Both the position numbers and the translations under genes were made by a program. Positions 47,249 through 57,180 of a stretch of DNA of 64,000 nt are shown one piece after another. Each line of letters begins with the position of its first letter. The first letter of the stretch is position 1. The stretch lies in NCBI GenBank assembly GCA_940671915.1, contig CALNVZ010003425.1:41269518-41333517 (forward strand). The letters run 5' to 3'. This DNA comes from Paracentrotus lividus. Lineage: Eukaryota; Echinodermata; Echinoidea; Camarodonta; Echinidae. Under the pieces are notes generated by a model. That model made no database searches, had not been told where the DNA came from, and was given only the letters and a program-made list of their open reading frames with translations.

Positions 47249-49370
47249 AAGTCCTGTCCAAAGCCTAGAAAAGGGACTACTGATGGAGAGAAAGCCAATG
47301 ACACTGCGGATGGTAAACTTTTTCAAAGTCGAAGGACATTATGTATGTACAGTAAACTAATTTTTTCAAGTATAATGAAATATCCCTTGTCTTCACAATT
47401 ACTTCGCAAGCACTTGATAATTAGGAAGGTTATTGCGGTTCATGGCACTTTGATTATTGTCAACGCTAATATTTTATGTTCAAGAATTTAAAGTCAATTA
47501 ATGACGAAAGACTAAATTTACTCATTGAGATAAGAGAAATTTGTTTCATTATGTTATCAAAAGTTCGGTTGATTATGTATAAAGAGGGACTAATGATATT
47601 GTAAAATGATCTTTTTGGGCAGACTATCTATGTTCACAATAATGAAATACATAGCACATGTGCCATGTCACATAGTTTTGTTCTTCATGATGAAGTTTAA
47701 AAGAAGCACTGATAAAATGACTTCACCTAGCCTCTTGTGAATAGTCCAATGATTTTGAGTGTACGTGTTAAACACTGCAAATATCGCTGATAGCGTCTAC
47801 CAAAAGTATATGTAACAATGACTAAATATTCATGCTAACGCAAAAAGCGCATGTTATAGCATCCAGGATTTGAAAATAGAGGGGTGCCTGACCCCATTGA
47901 GATAGTCAGCCGCCAAGTTTTCCCAAATTTTAACTTGTACAGTCAATTAGTATTGTATTATAGATGGGGCGTGTCCCCTTGGCCCCTGCACTGATCCGCA
48001 CTGAAGCATGAGAAGTATTTGAAGGAATTCAAAAGTAATTGCCAGATTGATTTTTTTTACCAAACATTTGTAGGAACTACATTATGCTGATCAAGTTCTG
48101 GGTAACAAATGTTTTAAGATCATTTCAATACTAGCAGTCAGGATTTAATTGTGATGGATTTCATTGGGCTATTAGTTTATTTTTGGTAGTCTATACTCCG
48201 TGTAACATAAAGGAAGAAGATCACTTAGGTGTAACTCTTAGTACACAGTATACCATAAATATGTTTTTATGTTCATGATGTATACAGGGCTCAGAATTAA
48301 AATTTAGATAGCATTTTCCTCATAAAAGCCTTCAATTTTGTCGAGCATTTTCATTTTCACAAATGGTGCGGTTAAGTCCTCCAACATTTCTCTTCCATGA
48401 CAATAAACCTTTACTGTTATACTAGATACATTTGCCTTCAAATATACATCTACATGTAGATCTGTGGCCCGAAATGCCACCCTTGCCCCTGCCTTATTCT
48501 CTTTTTTTTGTCAACAAAAATTGTGAGGTGAAGGGCTCTGCTAATCATCAATACACTGAACAAGGGGAAGGAATGAAATTCACTTGAGGAGATGGTATGC
48601 TTTTACAGACATAATCCCCTTTTTACAGACTTTTGGAGGGGAAGTTAGCTAATTACCCCTCTACACCGTATTATTTTTCATTATACGGGACCCTATTATG
48701 AAATTGCTCCAAAAATATTGAAAACTCTCCTATTAAAAAAACAGTTTTGGGAAAATGCCGAAGAGACCATTTTCAATGATTTTCAGAATTTTCCCCCTGA
48801 ACTGGGACCCTAAAATAGTGTGCACCCCACTTTCCGGAGAAATCAACAGGAACGACCGCCTGAGAGGGGTGGGGGCGCTTCTCCTTGAGACAGGAGCTCC
48901 ATACTAATGGATATCTCACCTTAAACCTTTAGTTGTTGAAATGACATTGCCAGAGATAAAGATATGAATATTTCCATGGATGTTTTTATTTCTTGGCAAG
49001 GATGCAATATAATGAGCCACCTATGTGTGCCTAATTTAAAAGCATTTTCATTAAGATCTTCTCATGATATTGTGGTGTTCCATTACTTTTAAAAATATTA
49101 TCTAAACGTTAACAATATACTTTATCTTGGTCGCTACCAAGATTTTTACACCATTAATCCAAGTGTGGTTGCAATTACCTAGTTGTACTAAAGTCTAAAG
49201 TTATCGCTAAAAAAGGTAACAAAAGTAATATCTTATAATTTGTGGAGGATATTGCCCTTTGATCCTAAACATGCTCAAGGTCATAAATTTACCTATCAAT
49301 ATACATAACTAAAACAAGTTTGGTTCACACTCCTCAAGTGGATCTCAAGTTAGGGTTATAGGTACACAAC
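47249..49370. other. No gene recognised (interior of the TU-like element)
   Basis: About 2.1 kb of AT-rich sequence with no terminal repeats, tandem structure or protein similarity that I can see. The only open frame of note is 90 codons, running out of the MITE's right end, and has no motif. If the TU-like element ever carried its own transposase, this is where a relic would be expected. None is visible. Confidence 0.4.
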
Positions 49371-49379
49371 GTTCTTGTT

Positions 49380-50660
49380 ATAAAAAAATTTACTTATCTC
49401 TGACCTTTGACCTTCAAAATATAGTTGTCACTACTGCAAAGTTCATTTGTCTCTCAATATACACAATGCAATGAACCTAGATTTTCATCATATTTACAGG
49501 ATTTTTGACATCTACTGACCTCTGACCTTTGACCTGTAATGACTGTCACCTCGTGTGCTCCTATATGTTAATTTGCCTCAGTATCAATATAATATAATTC
49601 CCTAAGTTTAGTCAGCATTCCTCATGTAAAACAAAACAAATTTCTCATCTTTTCACAGGTTCTTGACACCTACTGACCTCACCATATAACCATTAAAAAC
49701 CATATAAATTCATGCCTAAGTATCAATAGAGGCTAATGTTTGGCTGATAGTTCTCTATAGTTGAACTCGAGCTGGCCATAGGATAAAAGAAATTCTCATC
49801 ATTTTCACAGGATTTTGGAATCCATTGACCTCTGACCTTTAACCTTCAAATATTTTACTAACAAAATTAAAGTAAGTTTGGTTTACGTACCTGTACTGGA
49901 TTTTAAGTTATGCCTAGGATAAGGGAAATTTCTCATCAATTTTTACACGTTTTAGACATTTATTGTAACTCTGACCTTGACCTTCATACGCGTTACTAAC
50001 CAAAACCTGCTCATCTCATTTGCATATTGTTATACATAATTGACCACAGTTTTGTTAAGTATGCTTTACTAATTTTCAAGTTATAAGTGAAAACAAACAC
50101 GAGATTACATTATTTCGACATGATTTTAGGCGAAAGGTGACCTTTATTGACCTTTGACCTTTTGACCCTTTCCACCACTCGAAATCCTTAGGACTTTGAT
50201 ATGTTGTAGGAGGAGATTTTAGTTTGATTATGATACAAGTTTCATATTTTGTGAGGTTGAACCATATTGACTGTATATATAGTTGTATGTTAAGTTATGC
50301 CTCGGATAAGGGAAAGTTTCATCATTTTCATATGTTTTAGACATTTATTGACCTCTGACTTTTGACCTTCAAATGGTTACTACCAAAATGTGTTTATTTT
50401 ATTGTTATACATAATTGACCCAAAGTTTTGATTAAGAAATGATTTGCTAATTTCAAGTTAGATGTTGAAATAAACATGACATTACATCATTTACATGATA
50501 TTAGGCCAAAAATGACCTTTATTGACCTTTGACCTTTTGACCCCTTTCCACCACTCGAAATCCTTAGGACTTTTGATATGTTGATGAGGAGATTTTACTG
50601 ATCAAGATAATTCATTTCAGATTTTCTGTTGCAATTAGTGTGAGGTTGAACCATATATTG
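49380..50660. repeat. Degenerate ~150-200 bp repeat with TGACCTTTGACCT words; right-hand inner domain
   Basis: Units share CTCATCATTTTCACAGG, TTTTAGACATTTATTGACC, TCTGACCTTTGACCTTCAAA and CAAGTTATGCCTAGGATAAG. Perfect TGACCTTTGACCT occurs at 49401-49413, 49523-49535, 50148-50160 and 50523-50535. The last ~130 bp are the inverse of 42964-43080, so this is the partner of the left inner domain. Confidence 0.75.
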
Positions 50661-50729
50661 ACTGTACTATTCGCTGGAAAAAGAAACAAAATTGCCCAAG
50701 TTTTTGTATTTCCATGAATGGCTATTTCG

Positions 50730-50734
<5 letters not shown>

Positions 50735-50769
<35 letters not shown>
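50735..50769. repeat. Poly-A tract (~35 nt)
   Basis: An almost pure A run beside the minisatellite. The length is unreliable. Confidence 0.9.
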
Positions 50770-50771
<2 letters not shown>

Positions 50772-50814
50772 AATGGAGCAAAAATTAACGAGTGCATGTG
50801 GATCTGTTCTCCGG

Positions 50815-50992
50815 AATGGTTGAGTTGTCCTCCGCGGGGACTTGTCCTGCGGGTAGTTGTGCTGCGGGGGAGTTGTTCCTCCAGGGGAGTTGTCCTCCGG
50901 GGGAGTTTTCATCCGGGGAGTTTTACTCGGGGATATGTCCTCTGTGGGACTTGTCCTCCGGGGGAGTTTTCATCGGGGAGATTCCTCCAGGG
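50815..50992 (-). repeat. Inverse-oriented GGGGAGTTGTCCTCCG minisatellite
   Basis: About ten units of the same subrepeat as 42858-42963 but in inverse orientation, stopping at the gap. After the gap, 51018-51075 repeats 50597-50650 (TTACTGATCAAGAT, TTTCAGATTTTCTGTTGC), so sequence is duplicated across the gap, and then TTGTCCTAGAA appears, the typical right terminus. The order around the gap is probably not correct. Confidence 0.8.
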
Positions 50993-51017
50993 NNNNNNNN
51001 NNNNNNNNNNNNNNNNN
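50993..51017. other. Assembly gap (25 N)
   Basis: Unknown sequence inside the TU-like nest. Flanking duplication shows the join is uncertain. Confidence 1.
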
Positions 51018-51075
51018 TTACTGATCAAGATACATGTTTCAGATTTTCTGTTGCAATTAGTGTGAGGTTGACCCC

Positions 51076-51512
51076 TTTTTTGTCCTAGAATGACTATACT
51101 AGAAGGGTGTTAAAGTTTGGCAGCTATAGAGGCGTACTGCTATTGGAACCGAATTTTATCGTCAAAAGAGAGAGAGAGAGAGAGAGATATCAACTTCAGT
51201 CTTAAATCACCATAGGAAGATGATCTGATTAGATTTGAGAGTATGTAGGTCAATGGTCAGGCCCGTAACTAGGATTTTTGCAGGGGTTCGAAATCTGAAA
51301 AAAAATGAACCTTTTGAAGGGATGATTCTTGAGCGCAAAGCGCGAGCCGAGATGTTTGACTAAAAATGACCCGAAACAGTATATTTTTACTTTTAAGGTT
51401 CTATTTTTGTTGTTGTTATTCTTTTACAAACGGTACCGATCATCTTTCTTTTAGCCCCCTTATTTCAGTAAATGTTTTAGAATTATAAATGATTTTATCG
51501 GATATGTTGTGG
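51076..51512. other. No gene seen; GA microsatellite and GCGCAAAGCGCGAGC word
   Basis: (GA)n at 51168-51187. GAGCGCAAAGCGCGAGCC near 51332 followed by TTTGACTAAAAATGACC is a third relative of the motifs at 387 and 963. Confidence 0.5.
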
Positions 51513-51770
51513 GAGTGGTGTGGTCGAGTGGATAAGTCAGCGGACTTACGAACTCAAGGTACGCGGTTCGAATCCCGTCCATACCACTAGCATCCTTCGG
51601 CAAAGTGTCAACCTGCAAATTTGCCGTACTTGACCCAAGTACTGGGTACCGGTAAGAAGCAATTCTTTGAATGCTGTGAGCACCTTTCGGGGTAGCCTAG
51701 CTAAGCCGGGTAATAATTAGTTAACACTATAAGCGCTTAGACCAAGGTGGATATATGTATGAAGCGTCTA
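51513..51770 (+). mobile_element. tRNA-derived SINE, near full length
   Basis: The head (51513-51588) has an A box (TGGTCGAGTGG at 51521-51531) and a perfect B box (GGTTCGAATCC at 51565-51575), followed by CCTTCGGCAAAG and the body words TACTTGACCCAAGT, GGGTACCGGTAAGAAG, TTGAATGCTGTGAGC and GGTAGCCTAGCTAAGCCGGG. The body matches the headless copies at 22080 and 24890. The head does not fold into a good cloverleaf: T-stem and acceptor pairs are poor. Similar heads lie inverted at 53005-53078 and in degraded form at 44880-44905. Confidence 0.8.
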
Positions 51771-51927
51771 TATTATGTATAGCTATATAAATGTACATTT
51801 TATGTGTGACTTGGAAGATATAGAAAATTTGTTCGAGTATACCGATATGTTTTAATTCGTGTCATCTACTTCTGGAGGATATTTTATAGCCAGAAACCAG
51901 TTGCGTAAAATGCAGTAAGGAACAATT

Positions 51928-52268
51928 TAGCCCCAGGACAATTACCCTCCGGACAACTACCGGCCCGGACATATTACCCCCGAGGACATTACCCCCCGCG
52001 GACAATTACCCCGCCGGATCAATTACACCACTGAGGACCGAATTACCCCCCAAGGACAATTACCCCACCCGGACCAATTACGTCCCGGACAATTACCCCT
52101 CGAGGACAATTCCCCCCCGGACAATTACCGCCCTCTACGAGGCATTTGGATGTTGTGAATTTAGAGTTAGCGCGCCATTTGTAGTCTCGCTCGCAGGTTT
52201 TCGGAAATTAGGTTTTCTACTCGATCTTATCTTAATGAATTTCTCTTTCTCTTTCCTCTTTTATATTT
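51928..52268 (+). mobile_element. TU-like left end: CCGGACAATTACC array plus start of inner domain
   Basis: About fourteen degenerate ~16-bp units (51928-52138), then inner-domain sequence (GCATTTGGATGTTGTGAAT, CTACTCGATCTTATCTTAAT, TTTCTCTTTC) that breaks off at TTTATATTT where another left terminus starts. The inner domain matches 44395-44500 and 52498-52630. Confidence 0.75.
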
Positions 52269-54290
52269 CGTATCAGGACAACTACCCCTCCCAGGAAATA
52301 CGTCCCCGAAGGACAATTACCCCGGAACAAATAAATCGCACGCACGGGACAAGTTACCCCCGGAACAATTAACCCCGACAATTACTCCAAGGAAAATTAC
52401 CGCACCCCCCAGGACAATTACCCTCCGGAACAATTTACCGCACCGAGGACACATTTACCCGTCACAGTTACCGCCCCAGCCCCCCCTCTTCCACGGCAAT
52501 TGGATGTTGTAATCAAAGCGGCGCCCATTGTTAAGTCGCGACCGTGAGAAGTGTTCGCAAAGTTTTCCTGGAATATTTTCTACTTGATCATTATCTTAAT
52601 GCTTGTCCTTTCCCTTTCTCTTTTATATTTTATCTTTTCTCCTATCTCGTGCCTCTCTCTTCTCCTCTACTCTCTCTCTCCTCATCACACGACACACTCA
52701 TTTGTGCTTTTATTTTTCTCTACTTTTTTACTTTTTTCTTCCTTTCCTCTATATTATCAATTATTTTAATGAATAATATTAATCTATTAACCATTTATTA
52801 ATGCGCCGCGACTAGATCTAGTAAACTATTGCAGGTGGCGCGCTCAATATTATTACCCGGTCTATAGCCATAGTGCCCTTATATAAAGGCGCTTTAGCCC
52901 ATTCGAGGAATTTCCTGCTTACCGCTTACCGTCCATTTGACCGGCTTACTTAGGGTCAAGTCTGGCAAATTGCAGATTAATATCTTGCCAAAGGACATTT
53001 AGTTGGAATGGACGGGATTCGAACCGCCGTACCTTGTGATCGTCAGTCCGCCGACTACTCCAATGTCGACCACACCAACCTCCATCCGCCGTCCTTCCCC
53101 TTTTTTGTTTTTCGTTTAGCGGCGCCTTCTGCGCCATGAAAAAATGGGGAGGGGGCGCTTTGCAGCCCCGCAAGCCCCCTGTTTGGATACACATTATATG
53201 CATCAGAAAAATATGTAAACTGGCCCTCATAATTCCCTAACGGGTAGATACAGCAAAATACGTGGTCCGAACCATGGTTTCTATTGGCGGTTCATCTGGG
53301 CCAGTAACGGAATAACTTATGTATGATATTTAATTTTACGATTAAACCTTATTTTTACATAAATTGATATTGAGCTTTTAGTTATATTTTCACTTAATTT
53401 GTTAATTATGGGAGTTATTAATTATGACCTTATATTAGCCGCCCTTAGAAACCATGGGTTCAGACCAAAGTTTTATTCCATTTTTTCGTGAAATTAAACA
53501 AAAAATAATGTAAAAATCATATCAGTTGGAATCAGAGATGAATCAGAGATATTCAAACATGTGGTGATTATTATGTGTATTTGTGTCCTTTCATGAATGT
53601 TCAAATTGTTGTTCTATGAAAAATAAAGGTAATATGAGGGCCCGTTTACATATTTTCTGTGCGATGATATGAGTATCAAACGGGGGGGGGGCTTGGGGCT
53701 CAAGCCCCCCCCCCCCCATCTTTTTTCTGGCGCAGATGGTGGAGGCGAGGGGCAGAAAAATGCACGGAATAGAAGAAGAAAGTGAGAGAGAGCAAAGGAG
53801 AAAGAGAAATATGAAAGAGAAAGAGATATTCATTTTGATAAAATCAAGTAAAAAATATTAGAAAACCTGCGACACTACCGGGCGAGACCCACAATGGGCG
53901 CCGCTTGATTCAACATCAATGCCTGTGAGGGGGGTATTGTCGTCGGCTGGGGTAGTTTGATCGGGTGCTAACTCTCCGGGGGTTATTGTCCTGCGGGGGG
54001 TAATTTGTCTCGGGGGTAATTGTGCCGGGGGGATAATTGGTCCTACGGGGTAATTTGTCCGCGCGGCGGTAATTATTGGCGTATTGCAGGGGGTATAATC
54101 TGGTATGTTCGGGGGGTAATTTGTCGCGGGGGGTAATATTGTCCCGGGGGCTATATGTGCGTGATTGACATCGTGGGGGTGAATTGGTCCGGGGGTTATT
54201 GTGCTCGGCGGGTAATTGTCGCTCGGGGGGTAATTGTCCGGGGGTAATTGTCCGGGGGGTAAATCTGTCCGGGTATGTCAACGCACTAGC
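52269..54290. mobile_element. Third TU-like element, paralogue of 43911-46598
   Basis: Left terminus CGTATCAGGACAACTACC at 52269, inserted in the inner domain of the preceding end. Plus-oriented CCGGACAATTACC array to about 52470, inner region to about 53900, inverse array at 53930-54290. The interior matches 44390-46260 in order: GGCAATTGGATGTTG, the pyrimidine tract, CTAGTAAACTATTGCAGGTGGCGC, the tRNA-like segment, and a T-rich CCCCTTTTTTGT stretch. A clean right terminus (CCTAGAACC) is missing, so the right end is degraded or rearranged. A poly-G and poly-C pair at 53682-53690 and 53705-53718 could form a hairpin. Confidence 0.75.
53005..53078 (-). pseudogene. tRNA-like SINE head inside the TU-like element
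   Basis: On the minus strand the words GTGTGGTCGAC, GTCGGCGGACTGACGATCACAAGGTAC and the B box GGTTCGAATCCCGTCCAT correspond to the head of the SINE at 51513. The A box is disrupted by an insertion. It is shared in degraded form by the paralogous element at 44880-44905, so it was carried by the TU-like family and not inserted here separately. Confidence 0.65.
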
Positions 54291-54954
54291 GGGCATAATA
54301 ACACCCTCGTTATGATAGGGATGACACGGCATGAATGCAAAGCTGTGCAAGTGCATACTATGCAACACGCACCACGCATGTCAGAATATAGACAATTGTC
54401 TGTGAAAATCTGAAACCGCAATGACAATGATTGTATTACATTATTCCTTGAAAAATGACAAAACAAGTGATGATGTTGGAATTGAGTTTTGTGAATTTCT
54501 TTATTGATAAATAAAAATAGTGTTCTCGTTTAAACTTTTGCTCCCATTTTAATTTGTTTAGGGTGTGATTAATTATTAATTAAAGCTTAATTATCGTGGC
54601 TCACCCCCCCCCCCCTTGTTGTAAGAACGTAACTAGAGAGTGATTGTAGGCCAACTCGCCCTTCGTGCTCTTTTCTACTCCTGTAGCTTCATATTTCCCC
54701 ATTTAGCATCCTTCCTTTTTTCAACATTTCTTTGATTTCTTGCATTTTCATTAATTTTCCTTCTCTGAGGGTCACATTTCGTTGATGTACCTCTAAATCT
54801 GCCAAACCTAACAACCTTTTGAGGGAAGGAGTATCCATTCATAGATTGGAGGGGGTTCCAATGGATGATTAACAATTAAACAACCATTCCCATCCTCGCT
54901 TGTCATAACAGAAGGGGTTGGTATAAAATCAATAGTTATAAAGATTTTAAAGTG
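54291..54954. other. No gene recognised
   Basis: AT-rich with a poly-C run at 54605-54614. Short minus-strand frames (54675-54875) have no motif. It leads into the right terminal array. Confidence 0.4.
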
Positions 54955-55245
54955 AGGGGAGATGTCATCCGGGGAGTTGTCTTCCAGGGGAGTTGTCCTG
55001 CGGGGGAGTTGTCCTCCGGGGGAGCTGTCCTCAGGGGGTGTTGTCCTCCGGGGGAGTTGTCCTCCGGGGGAGTTGTCCTCCAGGGGAGTTGTCCCTGGGG
55101 AAGTTGTCCTCCGTGGGAGTTGTCCCTGGGGGAAGCTGTCCTCCGGGGGACTCGTACTTGGGGGGACCTGTCCTCCGGGGGAGCTGTCCTCCGGGGGAGC
55201 TGTCCTCCGGGGGAGTTGTCCTCCGGGGGAGATGTCCTAGAACCC
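54955..55245 (-). repeat. Right terminal minisatellite of the 12.4-kb TU-like element
   Basis: About 18 units of GGGGGAGTTGTCCTCC (15-17 bp), inverse to the left array, ending GATGTCCTAGAACCC directly before the second copy of CTTAAAAG. Frames reading RGSCPPGELSSGG in all phases are translations of the repeat. Confidence 0.92.
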
Positions 55246-55869
55246 CTTAAAAGTAATGGAAAATGATATTGCAAATATAATGCAAGAAATCATAGAATTG
55301 ACAACTAAACTTTAAAAAGATAAAAAAAAATCATTGTTCAATTTGTATGGATTCCTTCTGACGTAAGAATTAGTGGAAATGAAAAAGCAGACTCTTTGGC
55401 GAAACATGCTCTATCCCTTCCCATCGCATACCATATTTTGCAGAATAAAGCAGAAACTAAGCGCGAAATTTACCAACAACATCTGACTACTTGGCAAGAG
55501 GATTGGACATCGTCTGCCCACGGACGATTCCTTTTTGCAATTCAACCTATGCTAAGAACAAAATATCTAAATAATGCAAATAATAGGAGTGAAGAAAGCA
55601 TCCTCAACAGGCTTAGAGTAGGAAGTTGTTTCTTAAATGAAACACTTTTTAAGATGAATAGACACACGAACGGATTATGTGACCACTGTAATGTGCCAGA
55701 AACGGTGCCACACTTACTTCTATCTTGTACCCAATTCAACAGGGAAAGAGCAAGATTAATGCAAAAACTAAATATAGGAATTATTTCAATACAATCAGCT
55801 CTAGGTCTCCCACCTCAGAGAGATTTACTGCAGTTTTTGAAAGAAACTCAGAAATACGATTTATTGTAG
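55246..55869 (+). pseudogene. Non-LTR retrotransposon ORF2, part 2 (RNase H end and C-terminal region)
   Basis: The frame resumes after the TU-like insertion with SLKVMENDIANIMQEII, then IIVQFVWIPSDVRISGNEKA (the conserved GNEKAD end of RNase H) and a ~150-residue C-terminal region (LNRLRVGSCFLN, CDHCNVPETVPHLLLSC), the Cys/His cluster typical of these ORF2 proteins. There is one frameshift near 55314. The stop is at 55867-55869. With part 1 (41600-42851) this is one 5'-truncated element. The following few hundred bases are probably its 3' untranslated region. I see no clear tail. Confidence 0.88.
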
Positions 55870-56400
55870 TTGCCATAACGACCATGTCTGTCATCGTCAG
55901 GGAGAGATAATGGATTGTTATATTTCAAGACATCTCTCGTTAGACGTCACTTCCCTTCTTACTGACTGGCATGGTTGAAACAACTTATTATAAATACTAC
56001 CTGACAACAGACACCGTCTAACAACACTTATTATAGTTAGACAAAGTAACATTCATTAATTGTTATATATATATTTTTCCCATTTCTTTTTATTTCGTAT
56101 ACCTTTGTATTTATGTGAATAAAATATACGTGTATATACATGTACATGTGTATGTATATACGTGTGTATGAATATGTTTGTATGTGTATAATCCTGAAAC
56201 TGACACTCGGCTTTTATGACTCCCAAATTAATCTTGATAAATAGGACATAAATCAACTCATGCATGGCAATACACTTTTCACGTATAGTCATCATATCGT
56301 TAATTCAATTATATCTCTGTATGTATATTATCCTCCTCAAAATGTACGCTTACTTCTTCACTTCATTTTGTATTATTTCCCAAATACAAATTTTTCATTT
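55870..56400. other. No gene; retrotransposon 3' region then AT-rich sequence
   Basis: Contains a TATATACG/TGTATG-rich purine-pyrimidine alternating stretch at about 56120-56190. No other feature was noticed. Confidence 0.4.
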
Positions 56401-56456
56401 TGCGTAACTCTGCATGTCCAAGCCTTCCTCGCATCTCGTCTTCTCAACTGGTTTAC

Positions 56457-56472
56457 AGTCCTTTTCAGGACT
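56457..56472 (+). promoter_or_regulatory. Histone-3'-end-like stem-loop (AGTCCT-TTTC-AGGACT)
   Basis: A 6-bp perfect stem with the four-base loop TTTC, the geometry and loop of metazoan histone mRNA 3' stem-loops, followed after 8 nt by CGAAAGA, which resembles the purine-rich downstream element. The stem lacks the usual GG/CC base. A degenerate second copy (AGTCCT-TTTT-AAGACT) is at 56576-56591, in a ~120-bp direct repeat. Both lie just upstream of the Penelope-like reading frame. Resemblance only; function is unknown. Confidence 0.4.
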
Positions 56473-56637
56473 AAATCACGAAAGATTACCTCTAATTCTT
56501 CTCTCTACTCTCTATCTCGCCTTTTAATTTTCTACTTTCCGTAACTCTTCATTTTCCTCTTCCACTTTCTCAAACAGTCCTTTTTAAGACTAACCACATG
56601 ATGAACCGTAAACCTCATTACCGCATTCGAATCCACC

Positions 56638-57180
56638 TTGCAAGCATCTACCTTCAAACATCATTTGATCCAGCTCTACGGGGAGCCGACTCAACGCAAC
56701 GCTAGACTGCTTCAACGCAACCAAGCCAAAGCCTCCAAACTCAACAATCACCTCGCCTTCCTGAAACGCTGCCGCGACTCAAACATCGTACCTCCAGGTA
56801 TTCAACTCAAGTCTTCCGTCGACACCCCCAAAGCGCAACGCATACTACACCAAGCCGGAAAAGCCCTAACTCGTGAACGCATCTCACACACCCGAAACCA
56901 GCTCCACAACATCGACTCCGCCATCTCCGCCACGCAATCCCAACTCGCCCAACAACTCAATCCTGATGATCTACACAAAGTACAGAACTTCAGCGCCGAC
57001 ACCGCACGCAAAGCCTTCAACGCCACTCGACTCAAACAGATCAAGAAGTTCGATAGACTCAACTCCCGACAACCAAACCCTACCAATATCCACTAAGCCT
57101 CCAAGCCGCCCAAGGACACCGTCATCAACCTTAGCCAAAATCAGCTCCCCGACACCGAACACAAGGTACTCTCTCTAGGC
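56638..57180 (+). pseudogene. Penelope-like element, N-terminal region
   Basis: The frame 56638-57096 continues past a single TAA to about 57180 (DTVINLSQNQLPDTEHKVLS, a segment common to Penelope-like proteins), then needs a +1 shift to join the RT frame. The first 150 residues are Gln/Asn/Lys-rich with several helix-like stretches. Codon use is markedly GC-richer in third positions (mostly C) than the surrounding DNA, as in the RT part. This marks 56.6-58.4 kb as a relatively recent insertion. Confidence 0.75.

Larger units (their letters stand above)
42852..55245. mobile_element. TU-like foldback transposon (~12.4 kb, nested), inserted in the retrotransposon RNase H
   Basis: Left terminus CGTATCAGGACATCTCC; right terminus GGAGATGTCCTAGAACC. 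Both lead inward into arrays of a ~16-bp subrepeat (GGACAACTCCCCCGGA on the left, its inverse on the right). CTTAAAAG lies directly outside both ends (42844-42851 and 55246-55253; CCTTAAAAG also matches with a small boundary shift), giving an 8-bp target duplication. The surrounding protein frame is SLSSLK before and SLK after, so the insertion and its duplication are seen in the interrupted gene. Subrepeat-built inverted ends plus an 8-bp duplication are the architecture described for sea urchin TU elements. No transposase was found, so it is non-autonomous. The large size comes from other elements inside it, and there is a gap at 50993-51017. Confidence 0.82.

Noticed and set aside
54936..55274. 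Long open frames in several phases over the GGGGGAGTTGTCCTCC array
   Set aside because: All phases are open because the repeat lacks stop codons. The products are simple repeats such as RGSCPPGELSSGG.
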